Assembly (NCBI GenBank): GCA_032718475.1
Contig: JAUCBJ010008219.1
Span: 64,001 to 95,573 of the forward strand
DNA length: 31,573 nucleotides
Reading direction: 5' to 3'
From: Nemertoderma westbladi
Taxonomy: Eukaryota > Xenacoelomorpha > Nemertodermatida > Nemertodermatidae
The notes under the pieces were generated by a model that saw only the letters and a list, made by a program, of their open reading frames with translations, was not told where the DNA came from and made no database searches. Numbering within the stretch: position 1 is the first letter of the stretch; every line of letters begins with the position of its first letter. Both the position numbers and the translations under genes were made by a program. This document shows positions 1-10,043 of the stretch, piece by piece.

Positions 1-410
1 ATTCTGAGCCAGACCCAACCATCAGGAATTGGTCAGCCAGTTGCTTTTGCCCATCGGTCTCTTTCAGAAACTGAAAGTCGATATAGCCAAACAGAAAGAG
101 AGGCACTGGGAATAACTTGGGCATTGCAGCGATATAACATCTATCTTCGTGGAGCACCACAACCAGTAAACATACAAACAGACCATAAACCACTATTGCG
201 AATTTTCGCACCCAACGGTAACCCAACACCTCGCATAGAACGCATGTTGCTGAAAATACAAGGGGAATATAATTATAAGTTATCTTATATCCAAGGCAAG
301 GACAACTATGCAGACATATTATCGCGCCAAACACCAAAAGGTTCATGCCCACAGAAGGGAAAACATACAGAACAGTATGTCAGAGCAATAATCCAAAGCA
401 ATTTACCATT
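1..410 (+). pseudogene. Ty3/gypsy pol fragment, RNase H domain (5' part, interrupted)
   Basis: Frame 1 is open from the first base of the window, so the element extends off the left edge. The translation carries the C-terminal part of a Ty3/gypsy RNase H: a SRYSQTEREAL block with a conserved acidic residue, then TDHKPLLRIF with the catalytic-type Asp, then the SYIQGKDNYADILSR segment that usually closes the domain. In gypsy elements this domain degrades the RNA strand of the RNA:DNA hybrid during reverse transcription and is followed by integrase. Here the frame is cut at base 410 by the BEL/Pao insertion and resumes at 7156. The phase is the same on both sides: the codon starting at 406 and the codon starting at 7156 both read the duplicated CCATT from its first base. 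The few residues after 410 are LTR sequence, not gypsy. Family call is confident; clade is not assigned. Confidence 0.88.
406..410. repeat. Target-site duplication CCATT, left copy (BEL/Pao insertion)
   Basis: CCATT directly precedes the left LTR and recurs directly after the right LTR at 7156-7160. A 5-bp duplication is usual for BEL/Pao integration. Confidence 0.9.
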
Positions 411-692
411 TGTAATGGATTTCTTGTTTGAACCCAAAATTGTATTGGAAAAATAAATTGTTTTAGTCTAATTCACTCTTAATCTCGATTTATTGTAATA
501 TAATTTATATGTAGAATATAACTTTAAACACAACCCAGTTTGTTAAGCTGAACAGCTGGTACTGCACTGAGTAAGAGCCAAGAAACGCCCTTCACCAAAT
601 TACATGTATACTATAACAAATTGCTCAATATTACTGCCAATTAAAATACTTATTGAATAAGGCAACTGTAAATTAGTACGAATTACATGACA
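411..692 (-). repeat. BEL/Pao 3' LTR (left copy)
   Basis: In element orientation it starts TGTCATG and ends CATTACA. It contains a TATA-like ATATAAAT stretch and an AATAAA (rc of 489-494). At 441-446 a second candidate poly(A) word reads AATACA here, while the 5' LTR copy reads AATAAA; this is the only difference between the two LTRs. Confidence 0.95.
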
Positions 693-709
693 CTCCCCAC
701 TTTGTTCTC
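693..709 (-). other. Polypurine tract of the BEL/Pao element
   Basis: On the element strand the bases abutting the 3' LTR read GAGAACAAAGTGGGGAG, a purine-rich run ending exactly at the LTR edge. This is the expected position and composition for the plus-strand DNA primer. Confidence 0.85.
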
Positions 710-954
710 ATAAGAGAACAAATAATAATATTGTATTGATAAATTGAATACATCTTCAACTAAATTAGTAATTACAACAATAATTATGTTTAGTGCATGT
801 GTAAAAAATTTAGCAATTGATATTTCCTAAGTACAGATTTAACATAATAACACACCAAAGTCACAATCTTACTAAATATACTGTACATATCATGCACCGA
901 TTCCTACGAATGTAATTAGTTAATTTTCTTACAAATTTTGCATTTTTAAACCTT

Positions 955-3900
955 TTATTTATTTATTTGAGTAACCTTTGCTGCTCGAGTTAGATATAGA
1001 CGTGTACGGTTTGGATGAACGATGTTATGTTTATCTGATTGATTTGTCTTTATAACATTTTTATCATGTGGTTGTATGATGTCCTTGGTTGATTTGACAT
1101 CTTCACCGGCGTCTTTGTTTTCTAGGTTTATATTTTTTAATTCATCATCGTCTGTTATTTCCAATGGAATGATCTGTTTCACAGACCTCGTTAAGGACCT
1201 AGATTCTTTCTTTCTCTCGCATACTGTAATTTTCACTGCTCTGCATTTACCATCTCTACTAATTATCATCTCCTCCACCCGACATAATTTCCACATGCAT
1301 CGTGGAAGCTGTCTGTCAACCAATAGACATATGTCCCCCTTTTTTGGAATCCTTGGGGATTTGGGATCTAAATTTCCTTTTCTGTGTTGCTTTCTTAACT
1401 CCATTATGTAATCTTCCTTGAAACTATGCCAAAAAACATTAGCAGCTTCTTCTTGGCGCGTCAATCTTGTGGTTAGGCTATAATTAGTTTGTTTTCTTTT
1501 GTTTAACCTTTTTGTTGTGTAAGGGGCAGCACACAACCTGTGACCTACTAAGAAATGTGCTGGAGTTAAGCACTGATAGTTGTCACTGTTATCATCTGAT
1601 ACAAAGGTTAACGGACGACTATTCACTGAGGCTTCTACGGACACCATGAAGGTTTGCAATTCTTCATACGTCAAGATGTTTCGTCCAATAACCTTCTTCA
1701 AACACCCTTTTATGGTTCCTACTAAACGCTCGATGAAACCATAAGCTGCAGGATTTAAAGGAACATTGAACTCCCAATCAATGCCTAATTTGCCAAACTC
1801 ATCAATAACTGTTTTGTATTTTTGGACCTTTTGTATTGCTTCGATTTCTTTCCATGACTTTTTAAATGTCTTAGCATTATCCGACAAGATTAGAGATGGT
1901 GTCCCTCTTCTACCTATAAATCTGTGGAATGCGGCTATGAATGATTGATGACTTAAATCATACACTAACTCTAAATGGATGGCGCGAACTATTGCGCAAA
2001 CAAATAAACATATATATACCTTTGTAGTTATAGTGTCAGTAATTGAATGAGTTACCGTTAAGGGACCACAAAAATCGATTCCAACATGTTCAAATACGCC
2101 AACTTCTTGCGTAATTCTTTCCAATGGCAAAGGGCTAATTGCAGGACAAGTATATGTCTTTCCTTGAACATGTTTGCATGGTATACAACCTTTTTGACGA
2201 CCTCGAGGGATCCAAAATTTATCCCTTACTTGAACCAATGTTTCACGAACCCTAGAATGCATTACCATTTCGTGAGCCTCTTCAATGACTAGTTTTGTGA
2301 AGTCATGATTTGTCGGTAAAACAATAGGGTTATTTGTTTGCCATGACCCAAATGGACCTTGTATACGACCCTTCGACCGAATTATGTTGTCGTTATCCAT
2401 GAAAAGATTCAGTTGTTGAACCAAATTTGGACATTTTGTTTTTGCTTTGCTCTTCAGAAATTTAATTTCCTGTGGAAAACATTCCTGTTGTACTAATTGG
2501 AGAATTGTTTTTTCGACGTTTTTTATTTCTCTTGAAGTCAATATTGGGTTACTAATAAATTCGAATGACTTGTCCCTTTTAGATTTTATGTTGTTGACAA
2601 ACCTTAACACCCAGGATAATTTTCGAATTAATCCTATTTTGTGGCTTGAATCGTTACAACCTAAGATTGATGTAGCTGGGGGTGTGACGGAAACTTCTCT
2701 ATCCAACAGTGTTGTAATACAATGTATTTCCAATAAACTTGATTTTGACACATCATCTCTCGATATTATTGGATTATTTGGCCAGGTTTCTATCGGCGTT
2801 TTTAAAAACCCAGGTCCATTGAACCATAATTTCGAATTGAGTAATGATTCTGCAGAAAAACTTCTTGTTGGAAGATCTGCAGGGTTAATTTGCCCTGGAA
2901 CATAACGCCAATTGATTGATATTTCTGTAGAAATTTCGCGAATTTCATTTACACGATTGTGCACAAATTGGTTGTATTTATTGCTGGACCCTACCAACCA
3001 ATACAAAACATCCATTGCATCCATCCACATATAGATCTTAGAGATTTTCAATCGTAATGATTTGTGTACAAATAATAGTAATCGCGCTAGAAGTAAAGAT
3101 CCCATTAATTCCTTTCTTGGTGTTGAGTGGCCCATTTTTGTGGTTTGCTGTGGGCACACCTTTGATTTTGCGGTCAATAATTCTACAGTAGTTGATTCAT
3201 CAGTGTACTGGCCTTTCACATAAACAACACCAGCATATAACTTATCACTGGCATCTGAGAATCCATGTAACTCAATTTGACTAATTTCTTTGTCTTTGTC
3301 AAATAAGTACCGAGGTATAGAAATGTTGTTCAACACTAACAATCCTTTAACCCACTTGTCCCATTTTTCTTCTGTTGATTTAGGTAATGGATCATCCCAT
3401 CCTAATTTTGCTTGACATAATGCCTGAAATTCAGGTTTGAATTGACTGGTGAATGGTATTAGTATCCCCATTGGATCGTATATCCTTGCAGACAATTGCA
3501 ATACGGCTTTGAATGTTTTCTTAAGGGAGTTCACAAATTCAAATACTGGTGTCAGATTGAAACAAAGTTCGTCTGTTTCTATATCCCATCCTTGTCCTAA
3601 AACTCGTTTCACCTTTTCTGTCTGAAGATTTGGAAGATTCATTGCCACTTTTGCATATGTTTCATCATCTTCTCGTACTTCAGTTTTATTTTTGGTTTGG
3701 TCAACCTTTGTTGAGCTAATTGATATGTCCTGCAACTGTGCTTGTAAATGGTCTGAGTTTGTTATCCATCTGCGGAGATTAAATTCACCTCGGCCAAGAA
3801 TTTGTCTCGCTTCCTTAACAAATTGAAGACCTTCTTCTACTGTTTCTGCTCCCGAATTTAAATCATCTACATATAACTCTCTTAATTTTTCTATCACCTG

Positions 3901-6798
3901 AAATTGGTTTTTATTTGCTTCTAATTCTATGTCTAAATGGTGTTGTATTATTTCTGACAAAATGTTCGAAGAGCATGTCAACCCAAATGCTGCACGTGTG
4001 TAACGATATGCTTGAATTTTCAAGGGTTTACTATCATTGATGTTGCTGACCCAAAGGAAACGGAGACAATCTCTATCTGTTTCATTAATTTTGCATCGCA
4101 TGAAGGCTTGTTCCACGTCTGCGGTTAGTCCAATGCGATTTAGACGAAAACGATAAAGGTTTCCAACCAAATTTGGAAGGCGATTTGGACCGCGGATGAG
4201 ACAATAATTTAATGACAAATCAGTGGGGTTGACTCGCGCTGAGGCATTATAAACTACTCTTAGTTTTGTTGACTCCTTTTCTTCTCTTAAGACCGCGTGG
4301 TGTGGAATGTAATGAACTCCTGAACTATTGTGTTCTACTTCCCCAACATTCACCTTTTCTATGTACCCTTTTGCATAATGTTCTTTAATTACCTTGTCAT
4401 AGCGATCCAAAAGCCCTAATTTCTGTAGCCGTTTAACTAATGATAACAATTGCTTGAAACACATATTGTAATGATCATGTAATTGATCGGGATTCAGCCA
4501 TGGTAAACTGACTGAGTACATACCTTCTTCTAATCTATATGTTCCTATTATATTTGCTGATCGCTCACTATGGCACTCTTTTGGACAAATACCCATATTA
4601 TCTAAAGACCAAAATGCTTTTAAAATTGTCGCTAATACATCTGTTGAGTTGTTCTCGCTATTGTTAGAGGAATCGACCTCCACAGTTGAAACAAGCATGC
4701 ACATATTACCTTGTTGTGAGTTATTTGCACATAATGCAATTTCATTGTTGTGCAATTGTCCGGTGTTTCCTGAAAGTAACCAACCTACTCTAGAATCTAA
4801 TGCAACAAGGCCGGTATTAGAGGCTCTAATTGATCTTCCAGTTACTATTTCCCAGTAGAAATCACTTCCAACTAAGAGTTGAACCGGAAACACACATTCT
4901 TGTGTTGATTGTTTATACGAAGAATTCGCTAATTCTATTGATTCAAATGAAACTCGAATTTTTGCATATGTTTCTAACGGAATGTTATTGTGTATTGGAT
5001 TGCAAATTGTGTCTACTACCAATGCTGACATTGTAAATATCGAGTTGTCCTTCATAACTAGGGTAATTTGAGCTACATTTAGAGATGTAAATTCACTTTC
5101 CTTACCACCAAATCCGTTTACACTAATACTTTCCTTTCCTATAATCGGTAAGTTGTTATCCTTCACAAACTTGTTGATAACAAATGACTTTTGACTCCCC
5201 AAATCGAAAAATGTATTTGTTTTGCTTATACCATTGTGGTCTGTTTGGCAGTCAATAGTCGCGGTTTGAAGTAAGGCATTTGAAGGTCTGGCGGTTGTAT
5301 TGTACATATGTAATAACATAGCTGTAGTACCTTTATGCTCCTCTCTGCAGAGTTCATCGTTTGATTGGTAAGGCGTTTGAGCCATTGTAGCTAACATGTT
5401 GTGTGTTGTATTTGATTTAAATGCTCCTGCATTTGTATTGTGTTGCAAACGAAAACAAATTGAGTTATGATGGCCTAATTTTTTGCAGGTGTAGCACGGC
5501 TTTCTACGTGTGCAATCCCTTGCTTGATGTCCGGGAAGTAGACAATTGTAGCACAAATTATTTTCATCGAGTGCAATTTTTCTTGGCGAAACTCCCTTGA
5601 TAAGTTGGCAGTCAGTTGAAAAATGTAATTGACCGCAATATACACATTTCGGACAAAATGCGTTCGGTTTAGGTGTTGCTTGAGTTTGATAATGTTTTTG
5701 GGATGTAGATGTGGATTGGTTTGAACTTTTGTGACTTGGCCCTCTTTGTTGGTGTTCTGGGACTTTTACACCTATTGCTAAAGCTGCTGCTGTTGCCATG
5801 TCGCCACCTTGCGGTTTAAATTGTTTTTGTGCACCTTGAGTATTTGATTTATTTGTATTTGTGTTTACGAATTCAGTCATTGCCTCTTCGCTTGCTAACC
5901 GTAACCGAATTTGCTCCATTAACCATAACAAGTCATCTATATGATTGTTTTGTTTTGCTAAAAGTTTTGCACCGAATTCGAAAGGTAATATACCCATAAT
6001 ATCAGGGATAACCGTAATTTGATATGACTCTGGTTTTGTGTTTAATGCTTCCAAAGCTCGTATTTGTGATTGGCAAGTATCATACACCTGCCTTAATGTA
6101 TACTTCCTACCATTAAATATGTGATTAATGTTCCTCAGTTTATCGATGTGTGCTTGTATGATACGACCTTCAGAACCGTACCTATCTTGTAATAAATCCA
6201 TTGCTACCTTATAATTTTCAGACGATATTGAAAGTCCCGCTACTACTTCTTTCGCTTCACCAGTTAAACTTTGTATTAAATGTTGTAGTTTTAATACGTC
6301 TGGTAATCCGGAATCATGAATTGCGGAGCGAAAAGAATCTCGCCACCCGCAATATTCTAATAAATTTCCAGAAAATTTTGGAGGGGCTAATTTAGGTAAC
6401 ACAGATCTAGCATAATTACTACTATTAGCATAAAAACTACTTCTATGAGAGGGTAATTCAATTGCAGCACCACCGGTATCTTGTTCTACTCCAGTTTCTG
6501 ATAAAGTTGTTTCTGATAATGACAGTTGTAACTGAGTTATTGCGTTTGTGAGTCTAACCTTGTACGTCATTGATTGTTGTATGTCGCGTTGATTATCTTC
6601 TTCGTCCGTAATTGCCCAAATTGCAATGTCCATTTCGTCTAGGCGATTGACATAGCCTTGTAAGATTGACACCTGAGACATTTTTCTCCCGATATTGAAA
6701 GACTCCATATCGTCAGAGTCTTTAAGTGCGATTGTTGCTGCGGCTCGAACGCCGCCTCTTGAGCGAATTTTCCGGGATAACTCCTCAGCATCCGCCAT
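955..6798 (-). CDS. BEL/Pao Gag-Pol polyprotein, intact
   Basis: A single uninterrupted 1947-codon frame. Order of domains by residue: DUF1759-type Gag core about 135-300; three CCHC knuckles at 385-397, 416-429 and 435-448; aspartic protease with the FDLGSQ motif (Asp532); reverse transcriptase about 820-1010 with DVEQAF (894-899) and YVDD (976-979); RNase H with Asp1182 in FSDAS and Glu1230 in TPRKELMG; integrase with a His1509/His1514/Cys1538/Cys1541 zinc site and the Asp1575, Asp1640, Glu1690 triad; and a C-terminal DUF5641-like segment ending about 1890. This layout (protease before RT, RNase H before integrase, DUF5641 tail) is that of BEL/Pao elements. The ATG at 6798 follows the PBS by about 57 bases. 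No key residue is missing, so the copy may be competent. The tail after DUF5641 is lysine-rich and low in complexity. Confidence 0.96.
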   Translation of the reverse strand: MADAEELSRKIRSRGGVRAAATIALKDSDDMESFNIGRKMSQVSILQGYVNRLDEMDIAIWAITDEEDNQRDIQQSMTYKVRLTNAITQLQLSLSETTLSETGVEQDTGGAAIELPSHRSSFYANSSNYARSVLPKLAPPKFSGNLLEYCGWRDSFRSAIHDSGLPDVLKLQHLIQSLTGEAKEVVAGLSISSENYKVAMDLLQDRYGSEGRIIQAHIDKLRNINHIFNGRKYTLRQVYDTCQSQIRALEALNTKPESYQITVIPDIMGILPFEFGAKLLAKQNNHIDDLLWLMEQIRLRLASEEAMTEFVNTNTNKSNTQGAQKQFKPQGGDMATAAALAIGVKVPEHQQRGPSHKSSNQSTSTSQKHYQTQATPKPNAFCPKCVYCGQLHFSTDCQLIKGVSPRKIALDENNLCYNCLLPGHQARDCTRRKPCYTCKKLGHHNSICFRLQHNTNAGAFKSNTTHNMLATMAQTPYQSNDELCREEHKGTTAMLLHMYNTTARPSNALLQTATIDCQTDHNGISKTNTFFDLGSQKSFVINKFVKDNNLPIIGKESISVNGFGGKESEFTSLNVAQITLVMKDNSIFTMSALVVDTICNPIHNNIPLETYAKIRVSFESIELANSSYKQSTQECVFPVQLLVGSDFYWEIVTGRSIRASNTGLVALDSRVGWLLSGNTGQLHNNEIALCANNSQQGNMCMLVSTVEVDSSNNSENNSTDVLATILKAFWSLDNMGICPKECHSERSANIIGTYRLEEGMYSVSLPWLNPDQLHDHYNMCFKQLLSLVKRLQKLGLLDRYDKVIKEHYAKGYIEKVNVGEVEHNSSGVHYIPHHAVLREEKESTKLRVVYNASARVNPTDLSLNYCLIRGPNRLPNLVGNLYRFRLNRIGLTADVEQAFMRCKINETDRDCLRFLWVSNINDSKPLKIQAYRYTRAAFGLTCSSNILSEIIQHHLDIELEANKNQFQVIEKLRELYVDDLNSGAETVEEGLQFVKEARQILGRGEFNLRRWITNSDHLQAQLQDISISSTKVDQTKNKTEVREDDETYAKVAMNLPNLQTEKVKRVLGQGWDIETDELCFNLTPVFEFVNSLKKTFKAVLQLSARIYDPMGILIPFTSQFKPEFQALCQAKLGWDDPLPKSTEEKWDKWVKGLLVLNNISIPRYLFDKDKEISQIELHGFSDASDKLYAGVVYVKGQYTDESTTVELLTAKSKVCPQQTTKMGHSTPRKELMGSLLLARLLLFVHKSLRLKISKIYMWMDAMDVLYWLVGSSNKYNQFVHNRVNEIREISTEISINWRYVPGQINPADLPTRSFSAESLLNSKLWFNGPGFLKTPIETWPNNPIISRDDVSKSSLLEIHCITTLLDREVSVTPPATSILGCNDSSHKIGLIRKLSWVLRFVNNIKSKRDKSFEFISNPILTSREIKNVEKTILQLVQQECFPQEIKFLKSKAKTKCPNLVQQLNLFMDNDNIIRSKGRIQGPFGSWQTNNPIVLPTNHDFTKLVIEEAHEMVMHSRVRETLVQVRDKFWIPRGRQKGCIPCKHVQGKTYTCPAISPLPLERITQEVGVFEHVGIDFCGPLTVTHSITDTITTKVYICLFVCAIVRAIHLELVYDLSHQSFIAAFHRFIGRRGTPSLILSDNAKTFKKSWKEIEAIQKVQKYKTVIDEFGKLGIDWEFNVPLNPAAYGFIERLVGTIKGCLKKVIGRNILTYEELQTFMVSVEASVNSRPLTFVSDDNSDNYQCLTPAHFLVGHRLCAAPYTTKRLNKRKQTNYSLTTRLTRQEEAANVFWHSFKEDYIMELRKQHRKGNLDPKSPRIPKKGDICLLVDRQLPRCMWKLCRVEEMIISRDGKCRAVKITVCERKKESRSLTRSVKQIIPLEITDDDELKNINLENKDAGEDVKSTKDIIQPHDKNVIKTNQSDKHNIVHPNRTRLYLTRAAKVTQINK

Positions 6799-6854
6799 TG
6801 TTTGTTGTGCGTATAGTACACAATAATTAATTTAACACAAATACATGGTAAGAG

Positions 6855-6871
6855 TTTTTTATCGGGCGCCA
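6855..6871 (-). other. Primer-binding site of the BEL/Pao element
   Basis: Two bases inside the 5' LTR the element strand reads TGGCGCCCGAT, beginning with TGG, the complement of a tRNA CCA end. About 11 bases look tRNA-like before an A-rich run. The priming tRNA is not identified. Confidence 0.7.
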
Positions 6872-6873
6872 AA

Positions 6874-7155
6874 TGTAATGGATTTCTTGTTTGAACCCAA
6901 AATTTTATTGGAAAAATAAATTGTTTTAGTCTAATTCACTCTTAATCTCGATTTATTGTAATATAATTTATATGTAGAATATAACTTTAAACACAACCCA
7001 GTTTGTTAAGCTGAACAGCTGGTACTGCACTGAGTAAGAGCCAAGAAACGCCCTTCACCAAATTACATGTATACTATAACAAATTGCTCAATATTACTGC
7101 CAATTAAAATACTTATTGAATAAGGCAACTGTAAATTAGTACGAATTACATGACA
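6874..7155 (-). repeat. BEL/Pao 5' LTR (right copy)
   Basis: 282 bp, matching the left LTR at 281 positions. The single difference is T at 6905 versus G at 442. Confidence 0.95.
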
Positions 7156-7160
7156 CCATT
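7156..7160. repeat. Target-site duplication CCATT, right copy
   Basis: Exact match to 406-410, directly outside the right LTR. Confidence 0.9.
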
Positions 7161-8346
7161 TAATCTGAACCTTGAAACAATAATTGAACATACTATGAAG
7201 GACACTTCTTTGCTTATTCTGCATTCCGCTATTATGAATGATGCATGGGACAAAGACAAAGATGTGTTGAAGCCATATTACTCAGATCGACATGAGTTCA
7301 GCATCACCCATGATAATATAATATTACGGGGAAAGAGAATCTTTATACCCCAGCTATTACATGACCTCTGTATTGAGATAGCCCATGAAGGTCATCAAGG
7401 CATGACACGTACCAAACAACTCCTACGGGAAACGGTATGGTGGCCCAATTTAAACAAGGATACAGAAAATTATATAACAAGGTGTTTACCATGCCAAGCT
7501 ACAGGCAAACCTGCAAAACCCTCACCACTGAAACCCACAGTCATTCCCAATGAAACATGGTCAAAGATAGGAATGGATTTTCTAGGCCCTGTTGATCATA
7601 AACATATATTAACTATGATTTGCTACAGATCTCGTTATCCTATTGTTATCCCTATGAATTCAGAAAATGCGAAACATGTGATAGAGGCGTGTGAAAGAAC
7701 TTTCAGTATATTTGGGTTTCCAAAAGATATCATAACTGATAATGGGCCTGCTTTTCGCTCACAGGAATTCGGACGGTATTGTAAACAAAGAGACATAAAA
7801 GTACATTTGATCAGCCCACGATTCCCTTCCGCCAATGGGGAAATTGAATGGCTTAACCAGCCACTGGGAAAATTCATAGAGAGTTGCCACGTTGAAGATA
7901 AGAGTTGGCAAACCAATCTCCAGACATTCCTACTCAACTATAGCTCTACACCTCATCCTGCCACTGGATTCTCACCCGCTGAATTAATGTTCCATCGAAC
8001 ATTAAAAACAAAACTCCCTGCATTGCTATCAAACCAAGCTTTAACACCAAATCCAGATATCAATGTAACAGTTCAACAACGTGATCAGAAATATAAGAGG
8101 AGAGTGAAAGAATATACAGATAATCGACGCCATGCTAAGGAAAGAGATTTTGAAGTTGGGGATATTGTCCTTGTTCGCAGATTTAACCGAGTAGAAAAGG
8201 AATATTCAACTACATGGCTCCCCTCACCATATACAATAATTGGCCGGAAGGGAGAATCCATGATACTACAAGGAAAACATGGGTCTACACTGCGACGAAA
8301 TCCAACCCATATGAAACACTACCTACCACTCCAGCAAGACCAATGA
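7156..8346 (+). pseudogene. Ty3/gypsy integrase (3' part of the interrupted pol)
   Basis: Continuation of the frame that opens at base 1. Counting from the in-LTR ATG at 7150, the HHCC zinc site is His79/His82/Cys112/Cys115, and the catalytic triad is Asp143 (GMDFLGP), Asp197 (TDNGPAF) and Glu233 in NGEIEW. The D-to-E gap of 35 residues is typical. The usual NGxxER reads NGEIEW here, so the Arg is replaced by Trp. After the core there is a GPY/F-like module around SPYTIIGRKG; no chromodomain is seen. The first two codons of the visible ORF lie in the BEL LTR and are not gypsy. The piece is intact in itself but separated from RT and RNase H by 6.7 kb, so this gypsy copy cannot make a normal Pol. 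Confidence 0.9.
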
Positions 8347-8482
8347 GGAAAGTGATGCGTCCTCTGAGGATTTGTACAATAAAGACATAGGGGAAGATTT
8401 AGACGATGATGTTGATTCCAAAATTTATATAGTTAATGTTGTATATTGGCATTCTTATTTACACATTGACAACACTAATTAA
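8315..8482 (+). other. Acidic reading frame overlapping the gypsy pol 3' end
   Basis: In the +1 frame relative to integrase, an open stretch starts after a TGA at 8312-8314, crosses the pol stop at 8346 and runs to a TAA near 8482. It is rich in Glu and Asp (for example NEESDASSEDLYNKDIGEDL). It could be the original acidic C terminus of Pol displaced by a frameshift, or chance. No gypsy 3' LTR can be delimited because its partner lies outside the window. Confidence 0.35.
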
Positions 8483-8916
8483 TATATTATTATAATTACC
8501 AAACAAATATCACCATTAGCAACAACCTTAATGTAGCAAGCGAATCCCCTGCACGGAAGTTCAGGAAATAGTCTCCATTAATTCCAATGGTTGTGACTAA
8601 TTCCATCATACTCTCGCTTACTTCATCTCAATTGTTGTATTGTGTTTTTTGAAAATAATTATTATAATAAACGTCATTCTTACAGATGTTAATACAGACT
8701 ACAATACAAGTATGCCTATACCAATAAAACCTCACGTATTATTAAAAGGGTATGTTATGTATACACTTTAGAAAGCAACATATACTGTACAGTAAGGTGC
8801 TAATATAGTTTATTCAACACCAAGCATTTAACCGACACCAAGATGAAAAGCCGGACCCACACCTAAACTGTAAATCGTACATATTCACTCTATCTAGTCA
8901 CGTCGCACAAAAATCC
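8483..8916. other. Non-coding stretch, probably gypsy 3' end and flank
   Basis: No coding frame, tRNA or tandem repeat is seen. It may contain the gypsy 3' LTR, but no end can be placed. Confidence 0.4.
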
Positions 8917-8980
8917 GAAATCCGAGCATCACCCTACATAGGCGACATCTATCAATAATCAATATGAAATATTTCCAGGT
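8917..8980. repeat. Dispersed repeat, copy sharing sequence with 12568-12653
   Basis: The run TCCGAGCATCACCCTACA, a CAATAAT block and an ATATGAAAT block recur in the same order at 12568-12653 with substitutions and small indels. Confidence 0.6.
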
Positions 8981-9018
8981 ACACTACAAATTATTCATTA
9001 GGCCGACCGGTACTATAA

Positions 9019-9166
9019 TATCCTCTAACAATAATGTACTGTACGTAACACCATAGAAAACCCTCTGGGAAGAGGGAAAAAGAGAAACCGGGTGTGGGGG
9101 GTGCTTTGGGTCCGTTAGGAACCAAAGTATATCCTCGAACAATAATGTACTGTACGTAACACCATA
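9019..9166. repeat. 37-bp direct repeat, two copies 110 bp apart
   Basis: ATATCCTC, then AACAATAATGTACTGTACGT, then AACACCATA occurs at about 9019-9055 and 9129-9166 with one clear mismatch. The intervening DNA includes an 11-bp CCCTCTGGGAAGAGGG-type palindrome. Confidence 0.75.
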
Positions 9167-9169
9167 CAG

Positions 9170-9212
9170 TAATAGATCATAAAAAAATTTCGACATATTT
9201 TGGACCAAAATG
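9170..9212. repeat. Dispersed repeat fragment, second copy at 23258-23302
   Basis: AATAGATCATAAAAA, then ATTTCGACATATT, then ACCAAA is shared in order by the two loci with small indels. Confidence 0.55.
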
Positions 9213-9213
9213 A

Positions 9214-9233
9214 CCCCCCCCCCCCCCCCCCCC
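9214..9233. repeat. Poly-C tract, 20 bases
   Basis: Uninterrupted run of C; one of several long C or G tracts in the window. Confidence 0.9.
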
Positions 9234-9950
9234 TTTAAACTTTCTAGAACACCCTAATAATGACGCGGTGACATACTGGATATACTGGAAATACATAGTA
9301 AATGTAGGCGTACAGTATGTCTTATGGACATAGGCCTACTGAGAAATAATGTCGCACTGCGATGTAAAGTTAGAAATACTGTATGTCGCCCTGGCGATTT
9401 GGTAGTGCGAAATTAATTCCATACAAATACATAAAAAGTATTTTGTTGCTTAATTTATTCCAAAATTGTAACATTACTCAACGCCGTTTAGTATTAACAT
9501 CGAGTTGTTATTTAGCACTTTACAACTTTAGAGGACATTACATCATTGTATTGGCCTGTACAATTAGTATTGTAGTGGGTGTTGTACTGTCCCATGTTTA
9601 TGTAGTAACCAATGATGGCGAGCTGTAAAGTTATGGCGTCAATGGTTACCACGTAAACAATAGGTGTAAATTTGCCTGACAGCCAGATAGGCCTACTGCA
9701 ATACCTACCGGTAGGCGGGGTATAGCTATTAATAACCAGTCGGGCCTAGCTAGATTAATATAACATGGCTCCAAACCCCACCATAAATATAAGCTAACTT
9801 ATTTATAACATAATTTATGTCACTTTTACATTTATTAATACAGCAACTAATATAATTTGTACAGTTTCTATCACTTATAATATATATGTACATCCATTTC
9901 GTATGAAACTACATACATACAGTACTTGTTGCAAAGTACTTTAGTGTTCT
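9234..9950. other. AT-rich non-coding stretch
   Basis: An 81-codon open frame at 9383-9628 has a hydrophobic end but resembles no family I recognise, and has no splice or promoter context. Two TAGGCCTACT words are present. Nothing else is supported. Confidence 0.4.
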
Positions 9951-10043
9951 GGGGCGGTATTCATAGAGTTAGTGTTAGTTACAGCTACTTAGTGACAGCT
10001 TTTAGTAAGAGCTGCAACTATGTTTAGTAAGAGCTATCTGTTA

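Larger units (their letters stand above)
411..7155 (-). mobile_element. Complete BEL/Pao LTR retrotransposon inserted in a gypsy pol gene
   Basis: The element is 6745 bp and reads on the minus strand. It has two 282-bp LTRs with TG...CA ends, a 5-bp target duplication, a primer-binding site beside the 5' LTR (right copy), a polypurine tract beside the 3' LTR (left copy), and one long Gag-Pol frame. The LTRs differ at one position (442 versus 6905), about 0.35%, which implies a recent insertion because LTRs are identical at integration. All parts needed for autonomous retrotransposition look present. No env-like frame is seen between the Pol stop and the PPT. Activity is an inference. Confidence 0.95.

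Noticed and set aside
1076-6395. Plus-strand frames of 60-152 codons
   Set aside because: Antisense shadows of the BEL/Pao Gag-Pol gene.
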